Shown in pieces: positions 8,919 through 16,759 of a DNA stretch of 64,000 nt. The DNA comes from Terrabacter aerolatus. GTDB taxonomy: Bacteria > Actinomycetota > Actinomycetes > Actinomycetales > Dermatophilaceae. Each line of letters begins with the position of its first letter. Position 1 is the stretch's first letter. Location of the stretch: assembly GCF_007991735.1 (NCBI RefSeq), contig NZ_BJYX01000002.1:186001-250000 (forward strand), written 5' to 3'. The notes under the pieces were generated by a model. That model was given only the letters and a program-made list of their open reading frames with translations, was not told the DNA's origin and did no database searches. The translations under genes were made by a program, and so were the position numbers.

Positions 8919-9091
8919 GACCCCTTGTCCGAAACGCGACGTGCCGTGCGTCGTTGCACTGCACCGAGAGTGACGCGATGAGGGGGTCCGTGGTTGTCAC
9001 GGCCGTCGTCGGAGCGCGGATCGTGACCGATCCGTTGCGCAGGCAAGGTCCAGGTCCAGGTCGGCCGGCCAGGACCGGCAGCCGGTGCCGG

Positions 9092-9844
9092 TCAGGCGTT
9101 GTGCTGCTGCTGTTGCTGCTGCTGCATCGCGTGGTGGCGGCGCAGCACCTCGGTCAGCTTGTTGGCACCGGCGACGACCGTCGCGGCGTGGAGGCGACCG
9201 GGCTGGCGCGACAGGCGCTCGATCGGGCCGGAGATGGAGACGGCGGCGACGACGCGGCCCGACGGGCCCCGGACGGGCGCCGACACCGATGCGACGCCGG
9301 CCTCGCGCTCGGCCACGCTCTGGGCCCAGCCGCGTCGCCGGACACCGGAGAGCGCGGTCGCGGTGAAGGCCGCGCCCTGCAGGCCGCGGTGCAGCCGGTC
9401 CGGCTCCTCCCAGGCGAGCAGGACCTGCGCGGCGGAGCCGGCCAGCATCGAGAGCGTGGCCCCCACGGGGATCGAGTCACGCAGCCCGACGGGGCGCTCG
9501 GCCGCAGCGACGCAGATGCGCTGGTCGCCCTGGCGGCGGAAGAGCTGCGCGCTCTCGTTCGTGTGGTCGCGCAGCGCTCCGAGCACGGGGCCGGCAGCTG
9601 CGAGCAGTCGGTCCTCGCCGGCGGCGGAGGCCAGCTCGCCGAGCCGTGGGCCGAGCACGAAGCGGCCCTGCATGTCGCGTGAGACGAGGCGGTGGTGCTC
9701 GAGCGCGACCGCCAGGCGGTGGGCGGTCGGTCGCGCGAGCCCGGTGGCGCCGACGAGCTGGGCGAGCGTGGCCGGTCCGGCCTCGAGGGCGCCCAGCACG
9801 GTGGCGGCCTTGTCGAGAACGCCGACCCCAGAAGAGTTGTCCAT
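9092..9844 (-). CDS. ndgR: IclR-family regulator, NdgR/LtbR-like, of leuCD
   Basis: 250 residues. An N-terminal winged helix-turn-helix (about 1-65, [20 protein letters not shown]) is followed by the IclR effector domain. In Streptomyces (NdgR) and Corynebacterium (LtbR) the orthologue sits divergently next to leuCD and represses it, with wider amino-acid control; the same arrangement is seen here. ATG at 9844 is chosen over the frame extension to 9880 because the extension runs through the palindromic operator and the family begins near [20 protein letters not shown] box lies six bases upstream, suggesting a leaderless message. The C-terminus ends in a run of seven glutamines encoded by CAG/CAA repeats, which is unusual. 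Confidence 0.88.
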   Translation of the reverse strand: MDNSSGVGVLDKAATVLGALEAGPATLAQLVGATGLARPTAHRLAVALEHHRLVSRDMQGRFVLGPRLGELASAAGEDRLLAAAGPVLGALRDHTNESAQLFRRQGDQRICVAAAERPVGLRDSIPVGATLSMLAGSAAQVLLAWEEPDRLHRGLQGAAFTATALSGVRRRGWAQSVAEREAGVASVSAPVRGPSGRVVAAVSISGPIERLSRQPGRLHAATVVAGANKLTEVLRRHHAMQQQQQQQHNA

Positions 9845-9852
9845 GCACTGAT

Positions 9853-9881
9853 ATTGACGTCTCAGGCACTGAGACGTCAAT
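9853..9881. promoter_or_regulatory. Perfect palindrome, candidate NdgR operator
   Basis: Arms ATTGACGTCTCAG (9853-9865) and CTGAGACGTCAAT (9869-9881) are exact reverse complements around a GCA spacer. The site lies nine bases upstream of the regulator start and over the candidate leuC -35, so one bound dimer or tetramer could repress both genes. Assignment to NdgR rests on position and on known leuCD control. Confidence 0.65.
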
Positions 9882-9897
9882 CCACCTCACCCATAAA
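9869..9897 (+). promoter_or_regulatory. Candidate leuC promoter
   Basis: CTGAGA (9869-9874), 17 bases, then CATAAA (9892-9897), in a locally AT-richer stretch. The -35 falls inside the right arm of the palindrome. The leader to the leuC ATG would be about 95 bases. Confidence 0.4.
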
Positions 9898-9997
9898 AGG
9901 TTCAGTCTTTGCAAAGAGCGATGTCGCGACCCGGTCCTCGATGGCGCGCGCCGCTCGGGCATCGGAACGCCGTCGCGGAGGGAAGTCAGAGGGAGTC

Positions 9998-11437
9998 ATG
10001 GCAGGGACACTGGCCGAGAAGGTCTGGGACGCACACGTCGTTCGTCGCGCCGAGGGGGAGCCCGATCTCCTCTACATCGACCTCCATCTCCTCCACGAGG
10101 TCACTTCTCCCCAGGCGTTCGACGGGCTGCGGCTCGCCGGCCGCCCCGTGCGTCGCCCCGACCTCACCCTCGCGACCGAGGACCACAACGTCCCCACGAC
10201 GCCCGGCCCGATCACCGACCCCGTGTCGAAGATCCAGGTCGAGACGCTGCGACGCAACTGCGAGGAGTTCGGGGTCCGTCTCTACCCGATGGGTGATGCC
10301 GACCAGGGCATCGTCCACGTCGTCGGCCCGCAGCTGGGCCTCACCCAGCCGGGCATGACCGTCGTCTGCGGCGACAGCCACACCTCCACCCACGGCGCCT
10401 TCGGTGCGCTCGCGTTCGGCATCGGCACCTCCGAGGTCGAGCACGTGCTGGCCACGCAGACGCTGCCCCTCAAGCCCTTCCGGACGCTGGCCGTCAACGT
10501 GCGCGGTGCGCTTCCCGACGGCGTCACGGCCAAGGACGTCGTGCTCGCCGTCATCGCCAAGATCGGCACGGGCGGTGGCCAGGGCTACGTCATCGAGTAC
10601 CGCGGCGAGGCCATCGAGGCCCTGTCGATGGAGGCCCGGATGACGGTCTGCAACATGTCGATCGAGGCCGGCGCCCGCGCCGGCATGATCGCTCCCGACC
10701 AGGTCACCTTCGACTACCTCCAGGGACGCCCGCACGCGCCCACCGGCGCCGACTGGGACGCGGCGGTCGCCGAGTGGACCGCACTGCGCTCCGACGACGA
10801 CGCGGTCTTCGACGCCGAGGTCGACCTCGACGCCGCCGAGCTGACTCCGTTCGTCACGTGGGGCACGAACCCGGGCCAGGGTCTGCCGCTCTCCGCCTCG
10901 GTGCCCGACCCCGAGGGGTTCGCCGACGAGAGCGACCGTCTCGCCGCCGCCAACGCCCTCGCCTACATGGGGCTCGAGCCGGGGACGCCGCTGCGCGACA
11001 TCAAGGTCGACACCGTCTTCGTGGGGTCGTGCACCAACGGACGCATCGAGGACCTGCGCGCCGCGGCCGCCGTCGTGCGCGGCCACCGGGTCGCCGACGG
11101 TGTGCGCATGCTCGTCGTCCCCGGCTCCGCCAAGGTGCGCCTGCAGGCCGAGTCCGAGGGGCTCGACCGGGTCTTCACGGCCGCGGGCGCCGAGTGGCGC
11201 CTGCCGGGGTGCTCGATGTGCCTCGGGATGAACCCCGACACGCTCGCCCCGGGCGAGCGGAGCGCCTCGACCTCCAACCGCAACTTCGAGGGCCGTCAGG
11301 GCAAGGGCGGTCGCACCCATCTCGTCAGCCCCCTCGTCGCCGCCGCCACCGCGGTCCGAGGCACCCTGTCGAGCCCCGCCGACCTCGACGCCGCGCACCC
11401 GGGCGAGCTCGCGTCCGCCACCACCGGAGAGGCCTGA
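9998..11437 (+). CDS. leuC: 3-isopropylmalate dehydratase, large subunit
   Basis: 479 residues. With LeuD it isomerises 2-isopropylmalate to 3-isopropylmalate in leucine synthesis. It is an aconitase-family protein with the [4Fe-4S] cysteines visible in [15 protein letters not shown] and in [22 protein letters not shown] is the substrate-binding block. ATG at 9998 follows AGAGGGA, and the frame upstream overlaps the regulatory region. LeuD begins three bases after the stop. The divergent NdgR-like gene and the palindrome between them indicate leucine/amino-acid-responsive control. Confidence 0.97.
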   Translation: MAGTLAEKVWDAHVVRRAEGEPDLLYIDLHLLHEVTSPQAFDGLRLAGRPVRRPDLTLATEDHNVPTTPGPITDPVSKIQVETLRRNCEEFGVRLYPMGDADQGIVHVVGPQLGLTQPGMTVVCGDSHTSTHGAFGALAFGIGTSEVEHVLATQTLPLKPFRTLAVNVRGALPDGVTAKDVVLAVIAKIGTGGGQGYVIEYRGEAIEALSMEARMTVCNMSIEAGARAGMIAPDQVTFDYLQGRPHAPTGADWDAAVAEWTALRSDDDAVFDAEVDLDAAELTPFVTWGTNPGQGLPLSASVPDPEGFADESDRLAAANALAYMGLEPGTPLRDIKVDTVFVGSCTNGRIEDLRAAAAVVRGHRVADGVRMLVVPGSAKVRLQAESEGLDRVFTAAGAEWRLPGCSMCLGMNPDTLAPGERSASTSNRNFEGRQGKGGRTHLVSPLVAAATAVRGTLSSPADLDAAHPGELASATTGEA

Positions 11438-11440
11438 GCC

Positions 11441-12034
11441 ATGGACACGTTCGAGACCCACACCGGCGTCGGCGTCCCCCTGCGCCGCAGCAACGTCGAC
11501 ACCGACCAGATCATCCCCGCCGAGTACCTCAAGCGCGTGACGCGCACGGGCTTCGAGGACGGGCTCTTCGCCGCCTGGCGCAAGGACGAGTCCTTCGTCC
11601 TCAACAACCCTGTGTACGCGAACGGTTCGGTTCTCGTGGCCGGACCCGACTTCGGGACGGGGTCGAGTCGCGAGCACGCCGTGTGGGCCCTCATGAACTG
11701 GGGCTTCCGGGTCGTCATCAGCTCGCGCTTCGCCGACATCTTCCGGGGCAACAGCGGCAAGCAGGGGCTGCTCACGGCGATCGTCTCGCAGGACGACGTC
11801 GAGCTCATCTGGAAGTACCTCGAGAACAACCCCGGCGCCGAGATCACGGTCGACCTCGTGGCGCGCTCGGTCCGCGCAGGCGAGATCGTGGCGCCCTTCG
11901 AGATCGACGACTACACCCGCTGGCGCCTGCTCGAGGGGCTCGACGACATCGGACTGACCCTCCGACACGAGGATCTCGTCGCGGATTTCGAGTCGCGCCG
12001 CCCGAGCCACAAGCCGGTCACCAGCCCGGCCTGA
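11441..12034 (+). CDS. leuD: 3-isopropylmalate dehydratase, small subunit
   Basis: 197 residues, normal length. It forms the swivelling domain that completes the LeuCD active site. Recognisable are [15 protein letters not shown] near the N-terminus, [16 protein letters not shown] with the substrate-recognition loop, and [16 protein letters not shown] at 11441 follows leuC by three bases, so the two are translated from one message. Two hairpins lie just after the stop. Confidence 0.97.
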   Translation: MDTFETHTGVGVPLRRSNVDTDQIIPAEYLKRVTRTGFEDGLFAAWRKDESFVLNNPVYANGSVLVAGPDFGTGSSREHAVWALMNWGFRVVISSRFADIFRGNSGKQGLLTAIVSQDDVELIWKYLENNPGAEITVDLVARSVRAGEIVAPFEIDDYTRWRLLEGLDDIGLTLRHEDLVADFESRRPSHKPVTSPA

Positions 12035-12044
12035 CCGTCGGCCC

Positions 12045-12063
12045 GGGACTGCTTCGCAGTCCC
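12045..12063 (+). terminator. First hairpin after leuD
   Basis: GGGACTGC (12045-12052) and GCAGTCCC (12056-12063) pair perfectly across a TTC loop, eleven bases after the leuD stop. It is followed by AAATTT, then a second longer hairpin. Confidence 0.5.
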
Positions 12064-12073
12064 CAAATTTCAG

Positions 12074-12102
12074 CGGATCCCTTTGTCTCACAAAGGGATC
12101 CG
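12074..12102 (+). terminator. Second, longer hairpin after leuD
   Basis: CGGATCCCTTTGT (12074-12086) and its exact complement (12090-12102) form a 13-bp stem with a three-base loop, followed by TTGTC. It is the probable end of the leuCD transcript, as a tandem with the preceding hairpin. Confidence 0.7.
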
Positions 12103-12215
12103 TTGTCATATCCGGCCCAGGCCGTCACGGTGGAGAGGTGTCCCGGACCCTCACCCAGGGCCGGCAAAACCCGTCAAAGTCCTTGCGACACAACGAAAAA
12201 CCCACTGAGTGGTGA

Positions 12216-12244
12216 TGGACGTGCCCGCGATGGCGGCCTAACGT
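12216..12244 (+). promoter_or_regulatory. Candidate hupB promoter
   Basis: TGGACG (12216-12221), 17 bases, TAACGT (12239-12244), giving a leader of about 70 bases that ends in a good ribosome-binding site (CTGGAGGGG). Based on box similarity only. Confidence 0.35.
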
Positions 12245-12319
12245 CGGGAAGTAGCCGGACCGGTTCCGGACTCACATCGTCGGGTCGCCTGACACCGACA
12301 GTCCTCTGGAGGGGAAGAC

Positions 12320-13096
12320 GTGAACAAGGCAGAACTGATCGACGCACTCGAGGCCAAGCTCGGCAGCAAGAAGGTCGCCTCCGACTCGCTCGAGGCGTTC
12401 CTCGACGTCGTCATCCGCGAGGTCGCCCGGGGCGGCAAGGTCGGCATCACCGGCTTCGGCACCTTCGAGCGGGCCGACCGGGCCGCGCGCACCGGCCGCA
12501 ACCCGAAGACGGGGGCGACCGTGAAGATCAAGAAGACCCGTGTCCCGAAGTTCCGCTCGGGCACGAACTTCAAGGAGGTCGTGTCGGGCGCCAAGAAGCT
12601 CTCCAAGACCGAGTCCGCCGCCTCGCGCGCCTCCGCCGGGTCCTCCACCGCTGCCGCGCCGGCCAAGAAGACCACGGCCAAGCGCACCGCCACCGCCACC
12701 AAGGCCGCCCCGGCCAAGGCCGCGGCGAAGCGGACGACGGCGACGTCCAAGGCGGCGGCGACGAAGGCTGCCCCGGCCAAGCGCGCGACCGCCACGAAGG
12801 CTGCTCCCGCCAAGGCCGCCGCCAAGCGGACGACGGCGACCAAGGCCGCCCCGGCCAAGCGCACCACGGCGACGAAGGCCACGCCGGCCAAGACGACCGC
12901 GAAGCGGACGACGGCGACGTCCAAGGCTGCGGCGACGAAGGCCGCCCCGGCCAAGCGCGCGACCGCCACGAAGGCCGCGCCCGCCAAGGCCACCGCCAGG
13001 AAGACGACGGCCACCAAGGCCGCGGGCACGAAGACGACCGCGGCGAAGAAGACGACGACCCGCAAGGCCACGACGAAGAAGGCCGCCTCCAGGTGA
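12320..13096 (+). CDS. hupB: HU-type nucleoid protein with long lysine/alanine/threonine tail
   Basis: 258 residues. Positions 1-90 are a complete HU domain: MNKAELIDALEAKLGSKKVA, GKVGITGFGTFE, the DNA-bending arm GRNPKTGATV and KFRSGTNFKE. From about residue 95 to the end is a low-complexity basic tail of PAKRTTATK / KAAPAKA repeats resembling eukaryotic histone H1 and the mycobacterial HupB tail. It compacts DNA; the tail binds DNA non-specifically and is often acetylated in relatives. GTG at 12320 follows CTGGAGGGG. The tail is encoded by near-identical DNA blocks, so length variation between strains is likely. A terminator hairpin follows. Confidence 0.95.
   Translation: MNKAELIDALEAKLGSKKVASDSLEAFLDVVIREVARGGKVGITGFGTFERADRAARTGRNPKTGATVKIKKTRVPKFRSGTNFKEVVSGAKKLSKTESAASRASAGSSTAAAPAKKTTAKRTATATKAAPAKAAAKRTTATSKAAATKAAPAKRATATKAAPAKAAAKRTTATKAAPAKRTTATKATPAKTTAKRTTATSKAAATKAAPAKRATATKAAPAKATARKTTATKAAGTKTTAAKKTTTRKATTKKAASR
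12725..12992 (+). repeat. Imperfect direct repeats encoding the HupB tail
   Basis: A block of roughly 94 bases starting at 12725 (GCGAAGCGGACGACGGCGAC) recurs at 12899, a 174-base offset, with only scattered differences. Shorter AAGGCCGCCCCGGCCAAG units fill the space between. This is a coding tandem-like repeat prone to slippage or unequal recombination. Confidence 0.7.
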
Positions 13097-13137
13097 CGAA
13101 CGGAGCGGCGCCCGCGCCGGGTCGCCGCTCGCACGAC

Positions 13138-13168
13138 GTGGGCCCGGCCGACTGACGGCCGGGCCCAC
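13138..13168. terminator. Bidirectional terminator between hupB and cofC
   Basis: GTGGGCCCGGCCG (13138-13150) pairs exactly with CGGCCGGGCCCAC (13156-13168) around a five-base loop, between the convergent ends of hupB (13096) and the cofC fusion (13211). No T-tract on either strand. Confidence 0.7.
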
Positions 13169-13210
13169 ACCCGCGTCAGGGGGTGGGCAGCGGTACGGAC
13201 CGTCCGGTCG

Positions 13211-14080
13211 TCAGCGGATCGGCTGCCCCGGACCGACTCCGACGATGCGGAGGGCGACCACGACGTCGTCGACGACCTCGACCGTGAGTCGCTGGCCGAG
13301 GCGCAGCAGCCGCAGACCGCTGGTGTCGAAAGCGAGCGCCTCGAACGCCAGCTCGACGCCGTCGTCGCGCAGCACGCTGCCGGTGTGGGTCTCGGGGTCG
13401 AAGCGGTGGACCGTGGCCTGCATGCTCCTGATCCAACCAGATGCCCGGTGGCGCAGGACGGCTCGCGTCGCCGGCCCCAGGCCGATGCCCCGGGCACGGG
13501 AGAGGCTCCGGGCGTCGTCCACGTCGGTGCGCAGGCGGGGGAGCGGCAGGTCGAGGCGCTGGGCCCCGTCGGCCTCGTGGCGCGACGCGCTGGCGGCGCC
13601 GAAGCGGGGCGTGAAGCCACGACCGCAGCGCAGCACCGTGCCGGTCCCGTCCGCGTCCGGCACGAACGACTGCTCGTGCAGCCCCGCGACGTCCAGAGCG
13701 GCCCTCAGGGAGCGGGCGTCGAGGGCGGGGACGTCGCCGAGCAGGGCCGCGACGTGGGCGCCCTCGCCGGCTGCACGCATACCGGCCCGGATGGCGTCGT
13801 TGAGCCCACTGCCCGGGTCGGGCACCACCCGAACCCCCTTGTCCCGCCACGTGGCGGACAGGACCACGTCGCTGGAGACGAGGACCAGGCGTCCCGCGCC
13901 GACGGCCTCGAGGGCGGCCGAGAGCGTGTCGGTGGCGATGGCCGCGCTGAGGTCCGCGCGGTCGGAGCCGACCGCGCGCGCGAGGCGGGACTTGCCGTGG
14001 GTCGTGTCCTTGACGGGGACCACGACGTGCCACTCGAAGGACCGGGGTGCCGTGGGGGGCGTGTGCGGTGAGGTCGTCAT
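13211..14080 (-). CDS. cofC: CofC-type 2-phospholactate/PEP guanylyltransferase fused to a cold-shock-like module
   Basis: 289 residues. Residues 1-219 are CofC/FbiD, which activates 2-phospholactate or phosphoenolpyruvate with GTP in F420 synthesis: VVPVKDTTHGKSRLA is the nucleotide-binding loop, LGDVPAL the metal site, and DVDDARSLSRARGIGLGPAT the usual C-terminal end. From Met220 (ATG at 13423) the frame continues without a stop into a ~70-residue domain, MQATVHRFDPETHTGSVLRD, of the kind normally encoded by a separate small cold-shock-like gene beside cofC in actinobacteria. The linker is about seven residues. ATG at 14080 was chosen; an upstream TTG at 14140 is less likely. AGGAG lies one base from the internal ATG, too close for an ideal site. 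Confidence 0.85.
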   Translation of the reverse strand: MTTSPHTPPTAPRSFEWHVVVPVKDTTHGKSRLARAVGSDRADLSAAIATDTLSAALEAVGAGRLVLVSSDVVLSATWRDKGVRVVPDPGSGLNDAIRAGMRAAGEGAHVAALLGDVPALDARSLRAALDVAGLHEQSFVPDADGTGTVLRCGRGFTPRFGAASASRHEADGAQRLDLPLPRLRTDVDDARSLSRARGIGLGPATRAVLRHRASGWIRSMQATVHRFDPETHTGSVLRDDGVELAFEALAFDTSGLRLLRLGQRLTVEVVDDVVVALRIVGVGPGQPIR

Positions 14081-14195
14081 GCTGGCGATATCGTCCCACT
14101 CGCCGCGGTGCTGCTCGACACCGCGCCGCGAGGTGGACAAGATGAAGCCCAGCCCACGTCGACCGGCGTGCGCACGACGAGAAGGACGTGACCAC

Positions 14196-14996
14196 GTGAC
14201 TGCCGGTGCACGCAGGAGGCGACTGCCCTGGGCCTATCGGGCCGTGGCGTTCGTGCTCCGGCCCCTCCTGATGCGGGTGACGAAGCGCGACTGGCGTGGG
14301 CTCGAGAACATCCCGGCCGAGGGCGGCTTCGTCGTGTCGACCAACCACATCTCCTACGCCGACCCGCTCGTCTTCGCGCACTTCATGTTCGACAGCGGAC
14401 GCGAGGCCTACTTCCTGGGCAAGGACAGTCTCTTCGCGATCCCGGTCGTCGGGTGGCTGCTCAAGAAGTGCGGCCAGATCCCCGTCTACCGCAACTCCGC
14501 GGCGGCGACCGACTCCTACCGCGCTGCCGTCGAGGGCGTGCGTGCCGGCAAGGCGCTCGGCATCTTCCCCGAGGGCACCATCACCCGGGACCCGGACCTG
14601 TGGCCGATGCGCGGCAAGACGGGCGCCGCGCGGGTCGCCCTCGAGACGCACTGCCCCCTGGTGCCCGTGGCGCAGTGGGGTGCCCAGGAGATCCTGTCGC
14701 CCTACGGGCACCGGCCCTCGCTCTTCCCGCGCAAGACGATGATGATGTATGCCGGTCCGCCCGTCGACCTGTCCGACCTCTACGACCGGCCGATCGACAC
14801 CAAGGTCCTCCGCGAGGCGACCGACCGGCTCATGGACCGCATCACCGGGCTGCTCGAGGAGCTGCGGGGCGAGAAGCGGCCCACGGAGCGGTTCGACCCA
14901 CGCACGCACGGTGTCCCTGAGATCGGGAACCCGTTGAAGCACCACGAGATCGGGCGGCCGAAGCCGCCGGCCGATCCGGACGGGAACGGGGCGTGA
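14196..14996 (+). CDS. plsC: 1-acyl-sn-glycerol-3-phosphate acyltransferase
   Basis: 266 residues; acylates lysophosphatidate to phosphatidate at the membrane. Motifs in order: NHISYAD (HX4D catalytic pair, about residue 46), the KKCGQIPVYRN block, FPEGTIT (glycerol-phosphate binding), and VPVAQWG. An N-terminal hydrophobic stretch (about 10-25) anchors it. GTG at 14196 is preceded by GAAGGAC at a good distance; the frame runs open far upstream on the opposite side of cofC, which is a composition artefact. The stop overlaps the gpsA start as GTGA, giving a coupled glycerophospholipid pair. Confidence 0.93.
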   Translation: MTAGARRRRLPWAYRAVAFVLRPLLMRVTKRDWRGLENIPAEGGFVVSTNHISYADPLVFAHFMFDSGREAYFLGKDSLFAIPVVGWLLKKCGQIPVYRNSAAATDSYRAAVEGVRAGKALGIFPEGTITRDPDLWPMRGKTGAARVALETHCPLVPVAQWGAQEILSPYGHRPSLFPRKTMMMYAGPPVDLSDLYDRPIDTKVLREATDRLMDRITGLLEELRGEKRPTERFDPRTHGVPEIGNPLKHHEIGRPKPPADPDGNGA

Positions 14997-15994
14997 CGAC
15001 GCAGGTCGCCGTCCTGGGCAGCGGCAACTGGGGCACCGCGTTCGCGATGATCCTGGCCGACGCCGGCTGCGACGTGACGATGTGGGCCCGCCGGTCCGAG
15101 GTGGCCGAGGCCATCAACGGGGGACGCAACGAGGCCTACCTCCCGGAGCTCGACCTGCCCCGGACGGTGCGTGCCACGGTGGATCCCGCCGAGGCGCTCG
15201 ACCGCGCCGAGGTCGTCGTGCTCGCCGTGCCCTCGCAGACGCTGCGCGACAACCTCGTCGAGTGGGGCGGTGCGATCCCGTCCGGAGCGCCGGTCGTCTC
15301 GCTCATGAAGGGCGTCGAGCTCGGGACGACGATGCGGATGAGCGAGGTCATCGCCGAGGCGGCCGACGTCGAGCAGGACCGCGTCGTCGTCGTGTCGGGT
15401 CCGAACCTCGCCCCGGAGATCGCCCGCCGGCAGCCGGCCGGTGGTGTCGTCGCCTGTCGTGACATGGCGACGGCCGAGCGGGTGGCCGCGGCGTGCGCGA
15501 CGCCGTGGTTCCGCCCCTACACCGACACGGACGTGACCGGGGCAGAGGTGTGCGGGGCGACGAAGAACGTCGTCGCCCTGGCGTCCGGGATGGCCGAGGG
15601 GATGGGCTTCGGCGACAACACCAAGGCCACGATCATCACGCGCGGCCTGGCCGAGACGACGCGTCTGGGCCTCGCGCTCGGGGCGCACCCTCAGACGTTC
15701 ATGGGCCTCGCCGGTGTCGGTGACCTCATCGCCACCTGCATGTCCCCTCTGTCACGCAACCACAGCTTCGGGGTGCGTCTCGGGCGGGGCATGACCGTCG
15801 AGGAGGCCACGGCCGAGCTGCGCACGACGACGGAGGGCGTCAAGTCGTGCGAGTCGATCCTCACGCTCGCCCAGCAGCACGACGTCGACATGCCCATCTG
15901 CGAGCAGGTGGTGGCGGTCATCCGCGACGGCCACTCGGCGAGCGAGGTCGGCCCGCGGCTCATGTCGCGTGACCTCAAGGCCGAGAAGCACTGA
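14993..15994 (+). CDS. gpsA: Glycerol-3-phosphate dehydrogenase [NAD(P)+]
   Basis: 333 residues. Makes sn-glycerol-3-phosphate from dihydroxyacetone phosphate for phospholipid synthesis. N-terminal Rossmann motif GSGNWGTAFA (residues 8-17), catalytic lysine block GATKNVVALASGMAEG, and GFGDNTKATIITRGLAE in the C-terminal helical domain. GTG at 14993 overlaps the plsC stop by four bases. The PAP2 phosphatase gene converges 61 bases downstream. Confidence 0.97.
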   Translation: MTTQVAVLGSGNWGTAFAMILADAGCDVTMWARRSEVAEAINGGRNEAYLPELDLPRTVRATVDPAEALDRAEVVVLAVPSQTLRDNLVEWGGAIPSGAPVVSLMKGVELGTTMRMSEVIAEAADVEQDRVVVVSGPNLAPEIARRQPAGGVVACRDMATAERVAAACATPWFRPYTDTDVTGAEVCGATKNVVALASGMAEGMGFGDNTKATIITRGLAETTRLGLALGAHPQTFMGLAGVGDLIATCMSPLSRNHSFGVRLGRGMTVEEATAELRTTTEGVKSCESILTLAQQHDVDMPICEQVVAVIRDGHSASEVGPRLMSRDLKAEKH

Positions 15995-16055
15995 CCGTCG
16001 GGCGTCCCCGTGCCGGCGCCGACGCGAGGGGACCGCCGGAGGACGCGTCGGGCGC

Positions 16056-16661
16056 TCAGGCCTCCCGTGCGGTGGGCGCCAGCACGCGGTCGACGACCGG
16101 GAGCGCCCGCCCGTGGTGCACGAGCCGGGTGAGCGGACGACGCACGAGCAGCCACCCGAGGCCCATGACGACGGCGCCGAGCAGGAGCCCGGCCACGACG
16201 TCGAGCGGGTAGTGCGCGCCGACGTAGACGCGCACCGCGGCCATCAGCACGGCCGCCACCGCGGCGACGGCGCCCAGCCGCCTCGAGACGAGGAGGAGCC
16301 CCATCGCGGCGGCCCCGGCCATGACCGAGTGGTCGGAGGGGAAGGACCAGTCGGTCGTCCGGTCCACGAGCACGAGGACGGAGGGGTGGCTGGCATACGG
16401 CCGGGCCTCCGCGACGAGAGCCGACACGGGCTGGTTGACCCCGACGGCGACGAGGGTTCCGAGGCCGGCCCAGACCGCGGCCGCGAGCTCGCGGTCACCC
16501 GAGCTGCGCCGCTGCCACACTCCCACGACCAGGAGGGCGGCGAACACGACGAGCCCGTACGTCGCGTAGGCGACGGCGGGGCCGTGCAGCCAGGTCGACG
16601 TCCGCGCGAAGTCGTTGACGCGCAGGAAGAGGGCGGTGCTGAGGTCGAGCAGGTTGCTCAC
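16056..16661 (-). CDS. PAP2-family membrane phosphatase
   Basis: 201 residues with about five hydrophobic segments. The three PAP2 signature blocks are present: EARPYASHPS (motif 1 region), SFPSDHSVMAG (motif 2, catalytic His) and RVYVGAHYPLDVVAG (motif 3, nucleophilic His). Members dephosphorylate undecaprenyl diphosphate or phosphatidic acid at the outer face of the membrane. Its place beside plsC-gpsA would suit either. GTG at 16661 follows AAGGACCCGCC, a reasonable ribosome-binding site. Confidence 0.88.
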   Translation of the reverse strand: MSNLLDLSTALFLRVNDFARTSTWLHGPAVAYATYGLVVFAALLVVGVWQRRSSGDRELAAAVWAGLGTLVAVGVNQPVSALVAEARPYASHPSVLVLVDRTTDWSFPSDHSVMAGAAAMGLLLVSRRLGAVAAVAAVLMAAVRVYVGAHYPLDVVAGLLLGAVVMGLGWLLVRRPLTRLVHHGRALPVVDRVLAPTAREA

Positions 16662-16759
16662 GGGCGGGTCCTTCGCGGGGGAGGCGACGGCCGCGGTCGG
16701 CCCGCGGCGAAGGGCCCACCCTTCCCGAGGATTCTGGGGAGAATCTCAGAGCGGGCGGC

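Noticed and set aside
9099-9851. Frame starting with eight cysteines opposite the IclR gene
   Set aside because: It is the other-strand reading of the CAG repeat; no homology or ribosome-binding site.
9898-9997. T-box or leader-peptide attenuator before leuC
   Set aside because: No run of leucine codons in a short ORF and no T-box core; the palindrome explains control better.
12725-13030. Possible CRISPR or satellite array
   Set aside because: The repeats are in frame, lack regular spacers and encode the HupB tail.
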